A stretch of 64,000 nucleotides of DNA from Blastocatellia bacterium (GTDB lineage: Bacteria > Acidobacteriota > Blastocatellia > Chloracidobacteriales > JADJPF01): assembly GCA_016713405.1 (NCBI GenBank), contig JADJPF010000003.1, forward strand, positions 496,001-560,000, in the 5' to 3' direction. Below the pieces are notes generated by a model. It ran no database searches and was not told the origin of the DNA. It saw nothing but the letters and a program-made list of their open reading frames with translations. Positions 19,801-27,639 of this stretch are shown here, piece by piece. Position numbers and translations under genes: made by a program. Each line of letters starts with the position of its first letter. The first letter of the stretch is position 1.

Positions 19801-20198
19801 CTAAATCTGCTCCTTTTGCTTTATCTGAATTTAAGAGCGGGGAAATGAAAGTTTTGCCAACACCCAAAGAAGCTATAACTACTAAACAACCTGAAATTGC
19901 TAATGAAACTAATCTTGTTAATTTAATTTTTTCTGACTCAGAACTAGATTTTAACTGCCAAAAGCTTTATGACCAATTTGCTGATATTTATCTACGTAAT
20001 GGCAATATGTTAGCAATACCTTCTTATGAAGATTTTGAAGCAGAATTAATGCTTAAATTAAATAAACTAAGAAAGCAATTTAGATGTGATAACTTTATTC
20101 TTTATGTAGAGATTAAAGAAGGCAAATCTGAAGTTTATTGTCAATTAGTACGTTCAACAGAATATCTTTCTAAAGAGCCAAAGTTTTTGTTAATTTAA
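16848..20198 (+). CDS. Large P-loop ATPase with response-regulator receiver domain
   Basis: The 1116-residue cytoplasmic protein begins with an AAA/STAND-like ATPase. Walker A is VGKRGVGKTH (about 61-69) and a Walker B-like segment is YVVFVDGL. A long helical region of roughly 600 residues follows, with winged-helix-like segments. A complete receiver domain occupies about 846-965: MIVDDEPDI, phospho-acceptor D897 in VISDLMMPGMDG, conserved SS and KPF. The C-terminal 80 residues (FNCQKLYDQFADIYL, then ILYVEIKEGKSEVYCQL) resemble a small domain known from myxobacterial MXAN_5187-type proteins. I chose ATG 16848 because GGGGG lies eight bases upstream; the upstream TTG at 16833 has no RBS. The next gene starts 10 bases after the stop, so they are cotranscribed. 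Function is unknown. Confidence 0.8.
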   Translation: MGLQQVKNYVSVRYTEHLTRFKGVSNEQIVKSYSFNYEFLKTANRLIEKAASSIGTTLIVGKRGVGKTHMLSLVRSLINQPSLATIILDLEARAALQKHSLQKVPVGGIASLTLGFDLERGMDFIKVFPVGSVQTLALRGWVNANEILEIVNIGIEKFQDYVVFVDGLSPALKHPEKKQYAYHLLETLIHEANKGAFALVITLDEDIISGSNWSEFCQIEQIDISNLAMVVEQKLFRKTLEQRKALTQLYQEILTSMPHFSCELEEFINLYPAHPMILSVSPAMQRYVKSFSLLGFLTEVSPSALVRRDTSLINIDDLFENLEDELRKHPYLKEVFGVYDNLLYWSAINLDTQKALYAKLLLRGLLLLSLRGQGATIEEIANAVMLNDERSSRNFLSQMQIIMSSLIAADERLGLIDFGKPQYVFRSLFEMEQLNTEQLNPTKLSTDQLAIIQASLADEKPPAKSLSLMEMLHKTSEQIADNDPRLSEILFSVGKKFFKDWPFIFEQNGLFKRRAELNVRWSGSLRRGIISLGEEIEILTEKNNPNNPINEYDWQIIVLLPNQKHNANLSTIPNAPNTLIYWQPAEFSKEDFLVLKYLLLMGSDAVNDFDTEEISRYLAAFETTLVDLFGLNYLDTGKLFNLYYENWSLNYHSSNFISIILSKLLDQPLSTRYPQHPKFEDLLDPDYLDEIISWIFTSDKTPTPDQLLYLEQFVRPLGLVKVEGRTYSLDVNDKIFPEDSAIALLLELLESNGDRPITKLQAYRLLRKEPFGLQRPILLVILAALAAADKITLVDEQSRPIHNETGLLPDVDISSFSSIYLAKPKIKITSWEKKKAIESQSTFSNQTIMIVDDEPDILTCIEIAIEPLGCRMKTAINGIEALKQLLQDNKVDLVISDLMMPGMDGVQLFYEMQTNPQLRDIPFIVLSSIDTEEDIAKALESGVTDYWTKPFSINELTARIRKFLRRRLASADAYSITAWPNEKAPKSAPFALSEFKSGEMKVLPTPKEAITTKQPEIANETNLVNLIFSDSELDFNCQKLYDQFADIYLRNGNMLAIPSYEDFEAELMLKLNKLRKQFRCDNFILYVEIKEGKSEVYCQLVRSTEYLSKEPKFLLI

Positions 20199-20208
20199 GT
20201 AGGAATAA

Positions 20209-21240
20209 ATGTCAAAAAAAAGTAAAAATTTTTTTATTAAAAACTATCTAAAAAAGATTAGAAACATTAGTCTGATAACTTTATTTAGTTTAAGTTTAAT
20301 TTCTTGTGATAATACTTCATCAACTACAGGAACAAAGCCTGTTTCTAGCCCAACACCTATATCTTTTTGTAGTAATTGGGTAGAGCAAAAATCCCCTATA
20401 GACCGAGAATTAACAGCAGTAGATTTTATTGATGAAAAAATGGGGTGGGCCGTAAGCGATATTAATGAGCTAGGCGGGGCTATCCTAAAAACTACTGATG
20501 GTGGACAAAATTGGTTAGTAGCTAATAATGCACAGGAATTTCTAAGCGATATCGACTTTGTAAACAAAGATTTAGGCTGGACGGTTGGCTATTATGGGAC
20601 AATTAATAAGACAAATGATGGTGGTGCAACTTGGCAAAATGTACGCCTTGGTCAAGAAAATGATGTCCTAAATTCTTTGTTTTTTATTGATGAAATGAAA
20701 GGGTGGGTTGTAGGTTCTAATGGACAAATCCTTAAAACTCTTGATGGTGGCACGACTTGGGAAAAAGTTGACCTAAAAATAGTTGATGATTTATGGAGAG
20801 TTCGCTTTTTAAGTGAAAGGGAAGGTTGGATTGTTGGTGAAGAAGGAATTATTCTTAATACTATTGATGGAGGACAAAATTGGCAGCGTCTACAAAGTGG
20901 AGTTGATGTAGCATTTTTTGATGTTTGGCCCATTGATAGTAATAATATTTGGGCTGTTGGTTTAGGTGGTACACTGCTAAATAGTACAGATAAAGGAATT
21001 ACTTGGCAAAAACAAACAACAGGAGTTGAAGCTAGCCTATTTCGTTCAATTAACTTTGTGGACACTAGCCGGGGTTTTATTGTTGGTCGTCCTGGACTGC
21101 TACTTTGTACAATTGATGGTGGTAAGACTTGGGAGAAAGTTGCTTTACCTAAAAAATATGATTTAACTGGCTTAAAGGTGTTGTCTAGTGGAAGGGCTTG
21201 GATAGTAGGGCGACGAGGCTATATTTTGGCACATCGATAA
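20209..21240 (+). CDS. Ycf48/BNR-like beta-propeller lipoprotein
   Basis: A signal peptide ends in a lipobox (LSLISC, cysteine near residue 33), so this is a predicted lipoprotein. The rest is a repeating blade pattern of about 43-45 residues with GWAVS or GWIVG followed by ILKTTDGGQNW, LKTLDGGTTWEKV and LNTIDGGQNW. This is the BNR/Asp-box arrangement of Ycf48-like photosystem II assembly factors and their many non-photosynthetic relatives. At 343 residues it matches the Ycf48 length. It follows the ATPase-receiver gene by 10 bases, suggesting a shared transcript. The periplasmic ligand is unknown. Confidence 0.85.
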   Translation: MSKKSKNFFIKNYLKKIRNISLITLFSLSLISCDNTSSTTGTKPVSSPTPISFCSNWVEQKSPIDRELTAVDFIDEKMGWAVSDINELGGAILKTTDGGQNWLVANNAQEFLSDIDFVNKDLGWTVGYYGTINKTNDGGATWQNVRLGQENDVLNSLFFIDEMKGWVVGSNGQILKTLDGGTTWEKVDLKIVDDLWRVRFLSEREGWIVGEEGIILNTIDGGQNWQRLQSGVDVAFFDVWPIDSNNIWAVGLGGTLLNSTDKGITWQKQTTGVEASLFRSINFVDTSRGFIVGRPGLLLCTIDGGKTWEKVALPKKYDLTGLKVLSSGRAWIVGRRGYILAHR

Positions 21241-21277
21241 GTACAGCCTAAACTAAGTAATTAGGTATTTTTAATCT

Positions 21278-21335
21278 AAAGCCCCAACAGGGTGACATAT
21301 TTGTAACGTAAAGTTTCAACCCTACGTATTATTAT
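21278..21335. repeat. Dispersed palindromic repeat, copy 1
   Basis: AAAGCCCCAACAGGG opens a stretch of about 58 bases that aligns with a second copy at 29480-29537. Both share GTTTCAACCC and GTATTATTA at equivalent places. It lies between a gene end and a terminator. Confidence 0.6.
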
Positions 21336-21347
21336 TTTAAAATAAAA

Positions 21348-21374
21348 ACAGCCTAAGAAATTTTCTTAGGCTGT
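21348..21374. terminator. Bidirectional terminator between convergent genes
   Basis: ACAGCCTAAGAA and TTCTTAGGCTGT form a long hairpin between the plus-strand Ycf48-like gene and the minus-strand P-domain gene. A-rich bases on one side and T-containing bases on the other fit use in both directions. Confidence 0.8.
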
Positions 21375-21397
21375 CTAAAAAGCTTAAAACAAAAGGT

Positions 21398-23989
21398 TTA
21401 GCGCATACCAGAAACTTGGTTAAATTGTCCAAGATTTACACCAGGGCCACCAACTAGGGTTGAAGAAGTACCCATAGTAGTTAAGCGTTGGACACGATTG
21501 TTAGCAGTATCACCAACAAAGGCAAAGTTTGTAGAAGTAGTTACTATACCTTCAGGAGCATTTACTGCACCAAGAGTATTTCCAGCAGGCATAAATACTG
21601 ACCAAATACCACCAGATAATTTTTGTATTCTATTGTTAAGTGTGTCAGCTACATAAATTTCGCCAGCACCATTAGCATAAATACCACGTGGTTGATTAAA
21701 TTTGCCAGGAGCAGTTCCAGCAGTTGCACCAGCTAGAACTTGCCATCCGCCAACCATACCAGTCATATTGACTTGAATACGGCTATTGCCAGTATCAGCA
21801 ACATAAACTAAACCATTACCATCAACTGCAATACCACGAGGAGCATTAACTTGACCTACAGCAGCACCACCTATTGTGTTAGCAAATAAACTAGGTAGTG
21901 GGTTAGTTGTTGAAGCATTCATTATTCTTTGAATACGGTTATTGCCAGTATCAGCAATGTAGAGAATGTTGTTTCGTTCATCATAAGCAATGCTTTGAGG
22001 AGCATTTACTGTACCTACAGCAGTACCTGGGCCTGCTAATAGCTGCCAAGTTGAACCACCATTTGTAGAACGTTGAATACGGTTATTACCAGTATCAGCA
22101 ACGAAAACTATCATATCATTTAGGCTTGAAGAAACGCCTTTTGGAGCATTAAAGCTACCTAAAGCTGTTCCAGGGCCAAATCCTACTGCCGTCCAAGTCA
22201 TACCGTTACTAGTGCTTCTTTGGATACGGCTGTTATTTGTATCTACAGCATAGACTGTTGTATGGTCTAATCTATCATCATTAGTGATAGTTAAAACAGC
22301 AGTGCTAGGTGTACCTAAAGTAGCTCCTGTAGGCATACTTAAAGTTAAGTTAACTGTTTCGTTTGGCTCAGTTAAGTTGTCATTTAGAACTGGAACCATA
22401 AAGCTTTGCATAGCACTACCATCTGGGAAGGTTAAAGTACCAGATGTAGCAGTGTAGTCACTACCAGCAGTAGCAGTACCATTACTAGTAGCATAATTTA
22501 CCATTGCAGTACCTGTTGTGGAACCAGTACGAGTTACAGTAATAAGAGCATTACCGCCATCTTCGTTAATCATATAGTTAGTTGCACTAAATTGTACTGT
22601 TGCAACTACAACTTGAGCAGTTGTAATAGTAAGAGAGAAACCACCGTTAAAGTTACCTAAATCACCAGTTAAGTCATCAACAACATATAATGACCAAGTA
22701 CCATTAGGGCTTACACCATTAAAGTCAGATAGCATTGTTCCATATGGAGCAGGTGGAGCAGGTGCTGCAAAAGTATCTGTTAAACCACTATTAGTAGGTC
22801 TAAATGTGCCTGATACTAGCGGGCCGTTGTCAGGTAAAGCCATTGCTGCTGCATCATCAAGGGTAAAGTTTAGGTTAACAGCGTCAGTTGAACCGCCTAG
22901 ATCAGAAAAGATAACTACTTTTTGGCCTGTTGGAGATACTAACAAGACATCTACGTCATCTGGGAAAGTATGATTAAACATATTTAGCCCAACAGTTACT
23001 TTAGTTGTATTTCCAGCTAAACCGCTAACGTTAACAGTTGCTGGATATGGAGTAGCAATACCTACGCTAGGAATACTTATAGGTGCTGTGTTCATAAAGG
23101 TTGCTGTTGTTGTAACAGGAGGAGGCGGAGGAGGCGCACCACCACCATCATCAGTAATGGTTAGAGAAAAACCACCTGCAATACTGCCACCATCAAGAGT
23201 AACTGTATCAAAAACATATAAACTCCACACACCATTAGGGCTTTGACCGTTAAATTGAGCCATCATTGTTGCATAAGGAGCAGGAGGTGCTGGAGCAGGT
23301 AGAGAAAGTGTAGTTATTAAAGAAGTAGGCTTAAATGTGCCTGATACTACTTGAGTGCCAGATACAGACATTGCAGCATCATCATCAAGTGTTAAATTCA
23401 CGTTGGTAGCAGGGTTAATACCACCTACAGCTGAAATAAGAGCTACCTTTTGGCCTGTTGGAGATACTAAGATTACATCTATGTCAGATACAAAAGTATG
23501 GCTAAGGTTAGTTAATGTAGCTGTTACTTTAGTTATATTACCTGTAAAACCACTAACATTAACAGTTGCTGGATATGGTGTAGCTATACCTGAAGTAGGA
23601 ATACTAATATTTGCATTGTTGCTAAATGACATTGTTACGCTGTTAGGATATTCCTCAACAGGTGAAAGGCTAGATTTAGTATTTTTTCGGGCTAGTTCTA
23701 CTACAGGATCTTCAATAGCTACGTCTTCACCTGTCAGCCCTTGTTCTAGCTCTGATAGAGCCGTGCTGTTGCTAGCAAAGTTATCTGGTTTTTGAGGAAC
23801 AGCAGCTTCTTTTTGTCGTTGAATCTCGGCTCTAGATTGTTTTTGTCCTTGTTGTGTGCTTCCTTTATCAGCACTAACTATGGATAATTTTGTACTTAAT
23901 GGGAGAAAACCTGTTGCTGAAAACAACAAGGCTAAAGCAAAAAAAGTTATGGCAAACTTAGTAAGTCGCCAGGGCAATTTAGTCTTCAA
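21398..23989 (-). CDS. Secreted P-domain / Calx-beta / NHL-repeat protein
   Basis: The 863-residue protein begins with a long signal peptide (about residues 1-40). A charged spacer follows. Two proprotein-convertase-type P-domains lie at about 125-285 and 300-460; each carries DVDVLLVSPTGQKV or a close variant and ends in NGVWSLYVFD or NGTWSLYVVD. A Calx-beta domain (about 468-575, with GSDYTATSGTLTF) leads into five or more NHL-like repeats with VYVADTGNSRIQ. A proline run separates the two P-domains. It is probably an extracellular adhesive or scaffold protein. The gene diverges from a close paralogue at 24940. Confidence 0.85.
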   Translation of the reverse strand: MKTKLPWRLTKFAITFFALALLFSATGFLPLSTKLSIVSADKGSTQQGQKQSRAEIQRQKEAAVPQKPDNFASNSTALSELEQGLTGEDVAIEDPVVELARKNTKSSLSPVEEYPNSVTMSFSNNANISIPTSGIATPYPATVNVSGFTGNITKVTATLTNLSHTFVSDIDVILVSPTGQKVALISAVGGINPATNVNLTLDDDAAMSVSGTQVVSGTFKPTSLITTLSLPAPAPPAPYATMMAQFNGQSPNGVWSLYVFDTVTLDGGSIAGGFSLTITDDGGGAPPPPPPVTTTATFMNTAPISIPSVGIATPYPATVNVSGLAGNTTKVTVGLNMFNHTFPDDVDVLLVSPTGQKVVIFSDLGGSTDAVNLNFTLDDAAAMALPDNGPLVSGTFRPTNSGLTDTFAAPAPPAPYGTMLSDFNGVSPNGTWSLYVVDDLTGDLGNFNGGFSLTITTAQVVVATVQFSATNYMINEDGGNALITVTRTGSTTGTAMVNYATSNGTATAGSDYTATSGTLTFPDGSAMQSFMVPVLNDNLTEPNETVNLTLSMPTGATLGTPSTAVLTITNDDRLDHTTVYAVDTNNSRIQRSTSNGMTWTAVGFGPGTALGSFNAPKGVSSSLNDMIVFVADTGNNRIQRSTNGGSTWQLLAGPGTAVGTVNAPQSIAYDERNNILYIADTGNNRIQRIMNASTTNPLPSLFANTIGGAAVGQVNAPRGIAVDGNGLVYVADTGNSRIQVNMTGMVGGWQVLAGATAGTAPGKFNQPRGIYANGAGEIYVADTLNNRIQKLSGGIWSVFMPAGNTLGAVNAPEGIVTTSTNFAFVGDTANNRVQRLTTMGTSSTLVGGPGVNLGQFNQVSGMR

Positions 23990-24939
23990 AGAGAACCTCC
24001 TAATTTTAGTAATGTATAGATTTATTTATTATAGATTGTTAGAGTTTAACCCAACAAAGTCATAGAGTTAGTTTAGTTATTTTTCGATAAAATCCTATTA
24101 GAGACACACTTAGACTAGAAACTAAGTTTTGAGTCTGATATTTTTTTTACATTGGAAAAGATTTAGGTTCAGAAAAATTTAACACAATTTTAATATAATT
24201 TTAATTTTTAGCAATGTATTGTTATTAAAAATTAGGATAATTTTATCTAATAGCAATTTTATTATTAAAAAATTATTAAAAAGTAGTATAGATTTTGTTT
24301 GTTTAGAACTTTGCTTAGTAGTAAAAACGTAGCATAGAATGACTACTTTAAGTTTTTAATTTGCCTTTAAGTATTACATAGCTAATTAGTAAAATATCTA
24401 GCTATATTTACTTTATAGCATTAATTAAAATTAGAGATGTAAAGCATTTATTTTGAAATATTTAGTAAGCAATTCAATATTATTAAAGGGTGAACACATA
24501 AAGCTTTTAAGTAAACTAAAACTCTTGGGCATAAATCCTATCTTTATCTATCTTTATCTAACTTTTATTAAAAGCTAAATTAATGGAAAACTATTAGACA
24601 AAATAAGAGCAATATGCTAAAAATCTCTGATCCAACTTATTTAAGATACTGCTAAATTTACTAAACTAAATATATAACCAATTATATAACCAAAATAGGT
24701 TGTCTTACTTATTTGGATTAAGTTAAGTCTTTATAAATAATCACAAATAAAAACAATAAATGCACCTAGGCAATTAGAGTAGTAGCAAATCTGCTGCTAT
24801 ATAATTTGGAGTTATAGTTTTACAAATAATTTCTTAAAATACTTACTTATAATGTTAGGCATTAGTAGTTTTTCTGGAATTAAACATTTTTTGATATTGA
24901 AAATTTTTATTGGATTAGAAAAGATTTTAGGAGGCTTTT
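23990..24939. other. AT-rich divergent intergenic region, no gene seen
   Basis: About 950 bases separate two divergent paralogues. I see no protein-like frame, only very AT-rich sequence and a short tandem duplication of tctttatcta near 24540. A TATAAT-like hexamer near 24802 may be part of the promoter of the plus-strand gene. Such length suggests promoters and regulatory sites for both genes. Confidence 0.5.
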
Positions 24940-27174
24940 ATGAGTTTGAAAAAGAAATACATTGCAAGTTTTGTCGTTTTTGCAATGTTAATGTTTTTAG
25001 GTACTTTAGTACCACAAAGTTTAGAAAACTTTTTTGTTTCTGGAACAAAAGTAGCGGCTCAAAGTCAATCCAAACAAGCTACCTTGGATCAAATGAGAAC
25101 CCTACAACAATCTATTAATTCACTTAAACAACAAGCTTCTAAAGATGCTAGTGTAAAACCACAATTAGAATCTTTAATAGATCAATATAACGCGCTAAAA
25201 GCTAGTTTAGGTGGTGATGAGCCTGTAGCAGTAGGCCCTAGCCCTAAAGTAGGTACTATTCCTAGAAATGAAGCGGCTCCAGCTTGTGATGGTGTTGTAA
25301 CTACCAATTTTCCTAACAATACACCTGTAACTATTCCTACAGGCCCGGCTGTTGTTACTTCCACAATTACTGTTAGCGGTGCTGCTCCATATCTTTTTGA
25401 TGTTGACCTAACAACATTTATTACACACACATTTAATGGAGACTTAGACATCACATTAACATCACCATCAGGAACAGTAGTAACAATAACTACTGATAAT
25501 GGTGGTGGTAGTGATAATGTATTCAATGGGACACTTTTTGATGATGATGCTAACCCTATGGGTCAAGTTCCTTATACAATAAATAATGGTGTTACTACAG
25601 ATCATTCTTATGTAAATTTAGTTACAGCTACTCCTTTAACTCCTGAAGAACCATTAGCCGCCTTTATAGGAGAAAATCCAAATGGTGTTTGGACTTTAAC
25701 CATTTCTGATGATGCTGCTGGTGATGGCGGTGCATTAAATAGTTGGAATCTAGATATTTCTACGTTGCCTGCTACACCAACACCAACAACTACATCTTTT
25801 ACCAACAATACACCAACAAACATATTAGATGTAAATACAGTAACTTCAACAATTAATGTTACTGGTGCTGGTACAACTGTTGGTAAATTAACTTTGCAAC
25901 CATTTATTACACATACATTTCCAGGAGATTTAGACATTACATTAACATCCCCATCAGGAACAGTAGTAACAGTAACTACTGATAATGCTGGTACTAGTGA
26001 CAATGTATTTAACGGCACACTTTTTGATGATGATGCAAACCCAATGGGTCAAGTTCCTTATCTAAATAATAGCACTGTTACTTCAGGCCCAGGTATTGTT
26101 ACAGATCAACTATACGCACTCAATGTAGTTGTAAATAACTTAACACCTGAAGAACCATTTGGAGCCTTTATTGGAGAAGATCCAAATGGAACTTGGACTT
26201 TAACCATCTCTGATGACTTAGGTGGTGATATTGGTGTATTAAATAGCTGGATGTTAAATATCACTACCATTGACGTTAATTGTGGTGGTGCAACACTTGA
26301 GCATTTAACAGTATATGCAGCAGATACATTAAATAACAGGATACAAAGAACACTTGATGATGGAATGAGTTGGCAAGCAGTAGGCTTTGGCCCAGGTGTT
26401 GGATTAGGTCAATTTAATGCACCTCAAGGTGTTTCTTCTGATTCAACAGATATGTTGATTTTTGTTGCTGATACAAATAATAACCGCGTTCAACGTTCAA
26501 CCGATGGTGGAATGAGTTGGCAAGTAATAGCTGGCCCAGGTACTGCTGTAGGTACAGTAAATGCACCTCAAGGTGTAGCTTATGATGAACAAAACGATGT
26601 TTTATATGTAGCTGATACATTAAATAATAGAATCCAAATGGCTACTTCTGCTAGCACAACTCCTTTATTTGGAGTATATGCTGGTGCAACAGTTGGAACA
26701 GCTTTAGGTAAAGTCAATCGTCCTGCTGCTGTTGCAATAGATATAAATGGTGGAGTTTATGTAGCAGATACAAATAACAACCGTATCCAATTTAATACTA
26801 CTGGGGCACCAACAGGTTGGGCAATATTTGCTGGTGCAACTGCTGGTACTGCATTAGGTAAAGTTAATAGTCCACGTGGTATTTATGTTGATACTGCTGG
26901 CAATGTTTATATTGCTGATACACTTAACAACCGTATTCAAATGAATGTTGGCGGTACAGCTATGGGTTGGATGACATTTATGGCACCTGGTACTACATTA
27001 GGCACTGTCAACGCTCCTCAAGGTGTTGTACTTGCTGCTTCTGGTAATGTCTTTATTGGCGATACTAAGAATAACCGTATGCAGAAAAAACCTTTAATGG
27101 GTGGCCCTGCTACTTTAGTTGGCGCACCTGGTACAGGCATTGGTAACTTCAATGGGCCAACAGGCGTTAGATAA
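24940..27174 (+). CDS. Secreted P-domain / NHL-repeat protein
   Basis: The 744-residue protein has a signal peptide (about 1-40), then a short coiled coil (about 44-90, QMRTLQQSINSLKQQ). Two P-domains follow (about 120-280 and 285-445) with DLDITLTSPSGTVVT and NGVWTLTISDD or NGTWTLTISDD. Six NHL-like repeats complete it (about 455-744; VYAADTLNNRIQ, FVADTNNNRVQ). The second half is strongly similar to the divergent gene, but the Calx-beta domain is missing. AGGAGG at 24929-24934 supports ATG 24940. The P-domain pair is nearly duplicated at DNA level. A terminator follows at 27210. Likely exported to the cell surface or medium. Confidence 0.87.
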   Translation: MSLKKKYIASFVVFAMLMFLGTLVPQSLENFFVSGTKVAAQSQSKQATLDQMRTLQQSINSLKQQASKDASVKPQLESLIDQYNALKASLGGDEPVAVGPSPKVGTIPRNEAAPACDGVVTTNFPNNTPVTIPTGPAVVTSTITVSGAAPYLFDVDLTTFITHTFNGDLDITLTSPSGTVVTITTDNGGGSDNVFNGTLFDDDANPMGQVPYTINNGVTTDHSYVNLVTATPLTPEEPLAAFIGENPNGVWTLTISDDAAGDGGALNSWNLDISTLPATPTPTTTSFTNNTPTNILDVNTVTSTINVTGAGTTVGKLTLQPFITHTFPGDLDITLTSPSGTVVTVTTDNAGTSDNVFNGTLFDDDANPMGQVPYLNNSTVTSGPGIVTDQLYALNVVVNNLTPEEPFGAFIGEDPNGTWTLTISDDLGGDIGVLNSWMLNITTIDVNCGGATLEHLTVYAADTLNNRIQRTLDDGMSWQAVGFGPGVGLGQFNAPQGVSSDSTDMLIFVADTNNNRVQRSTDGGMSWQVIAGPGTAVGTVNAPQGVAYDEQNDVLYVADTLNNRIQMATSASTTPLFGVYAGATVGTALGKVNRPAAVAIDINGGVYVADTNNNRIQFNTTGAPTGWAIFAGATAGTALGKVNSPRGIYVDTAGNVYIADTLNNRIQMNVGGTAMGWMTFMAPGTTLGTVNAPQGVVLAASGNVFIGDTKNNRMQKKPLMGGPATLVGAPGTGIGNFNGPTGVR
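25411..26061 (+). repeat. Internal duplication of the P-domain core
   Basis: The stretch 25411-25575 is repeated with few changes at 25897-26061. Identical runs such as ccatcaggaacagtagtaac and cactttttgatgatgatgc occur in both. The third-base similarity suggests a recent duplication or gene conversion within the gene. Confidence 0.8.
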
Positions 27175-27209
27175 AAACTAACTAATTAACAAAATTCTCT
27201 TCTAAAACT

Positions 27210-27247
27210 AAAGCTAGTAGACACTTAAAATGTTTGCTAGCTTTTTC
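27210..27247 (+). terminator. Terminator after the P-domain/NHL gene
   Basis: AAGCTAGTAGACA and TGTTTGCTAGCTT pair over 13 positions including two G-T pairs. The loop is CTTAAAA, followed by a T-rich tract. Confidence 0.8.
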
Positions 27248-27325
27248 TTATTATGGCAAAACTAGATGTAGTTGTAGCTTGTAAACCAAGCTTTATTACT
27301 ATTAAAAGTCTACAAAACTTAACTA

Positions 27326-27428
27326 ATACCAGATCGAAGTAGTACAATCGCATCAACAAATATATAACTGATTGTAATAAAATAAGTTATATGTAATTTT
27401 GTGTAGCTAGCCTAATCCAATCTGGTAT
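27326..27428. mobile_element. Possible MITE-like fold-back element
   Basis: Nine-base terminal inverted repeats ATACCAGAT and ATCTGGTAT bound about 103 bases that contain an inner hairpin (ATATAACT with AGTTATAT). No coding capacity. The structure resembles a miniature inverted-repeat element, but no second copy was found in the window. Confidence 0.4.
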
Positions 27429-27639
27429 AACTATGTTCTAATGGTAGAAGTTTTATCCCACAGTACATCTAATTTTGACCAAGAAGGCTTGTTTGCCTAG
27501 TTATTCCAAGAAATTAAAAACATTTTGTCATCAATAGAATCTTTAGAAAAAATTCCTAATATTCTATAATCCACCTTTTAGAAAATACCCGCAAAAATTC
27601 CCTATTTTTATTTATCAGTTTTAAGGAGACAATATTTTT

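Larger units (their letters stand above)
27175..27639. other. Intergenic region with terminator and fold-back element
   Basis: About 465 bases without a protein-like frame. It holds the terminator of the P-domain gene (27210-27247), a fold-back MITE-like element (27326-27428) and, at its end, an AAGGAG RBS for the acyl-CoA ligase gene. Confidence 0.6.

Noticed and set aside
16848..20198. Assignment of the large ATPase to BREX PglY
   Set aside because: Only the P-loop and general size agree; the receiver domain and C-terminal domain, and the absence of other BREX genes, argue against it.
24852..25118. Frame of 88 codons overlapping the start of the P-domain/NHL gene
   Set aside because: It overlaps a gene with AGGAGG, a signal peptide and known domains in another frame, and its own product shows no recognisable features.
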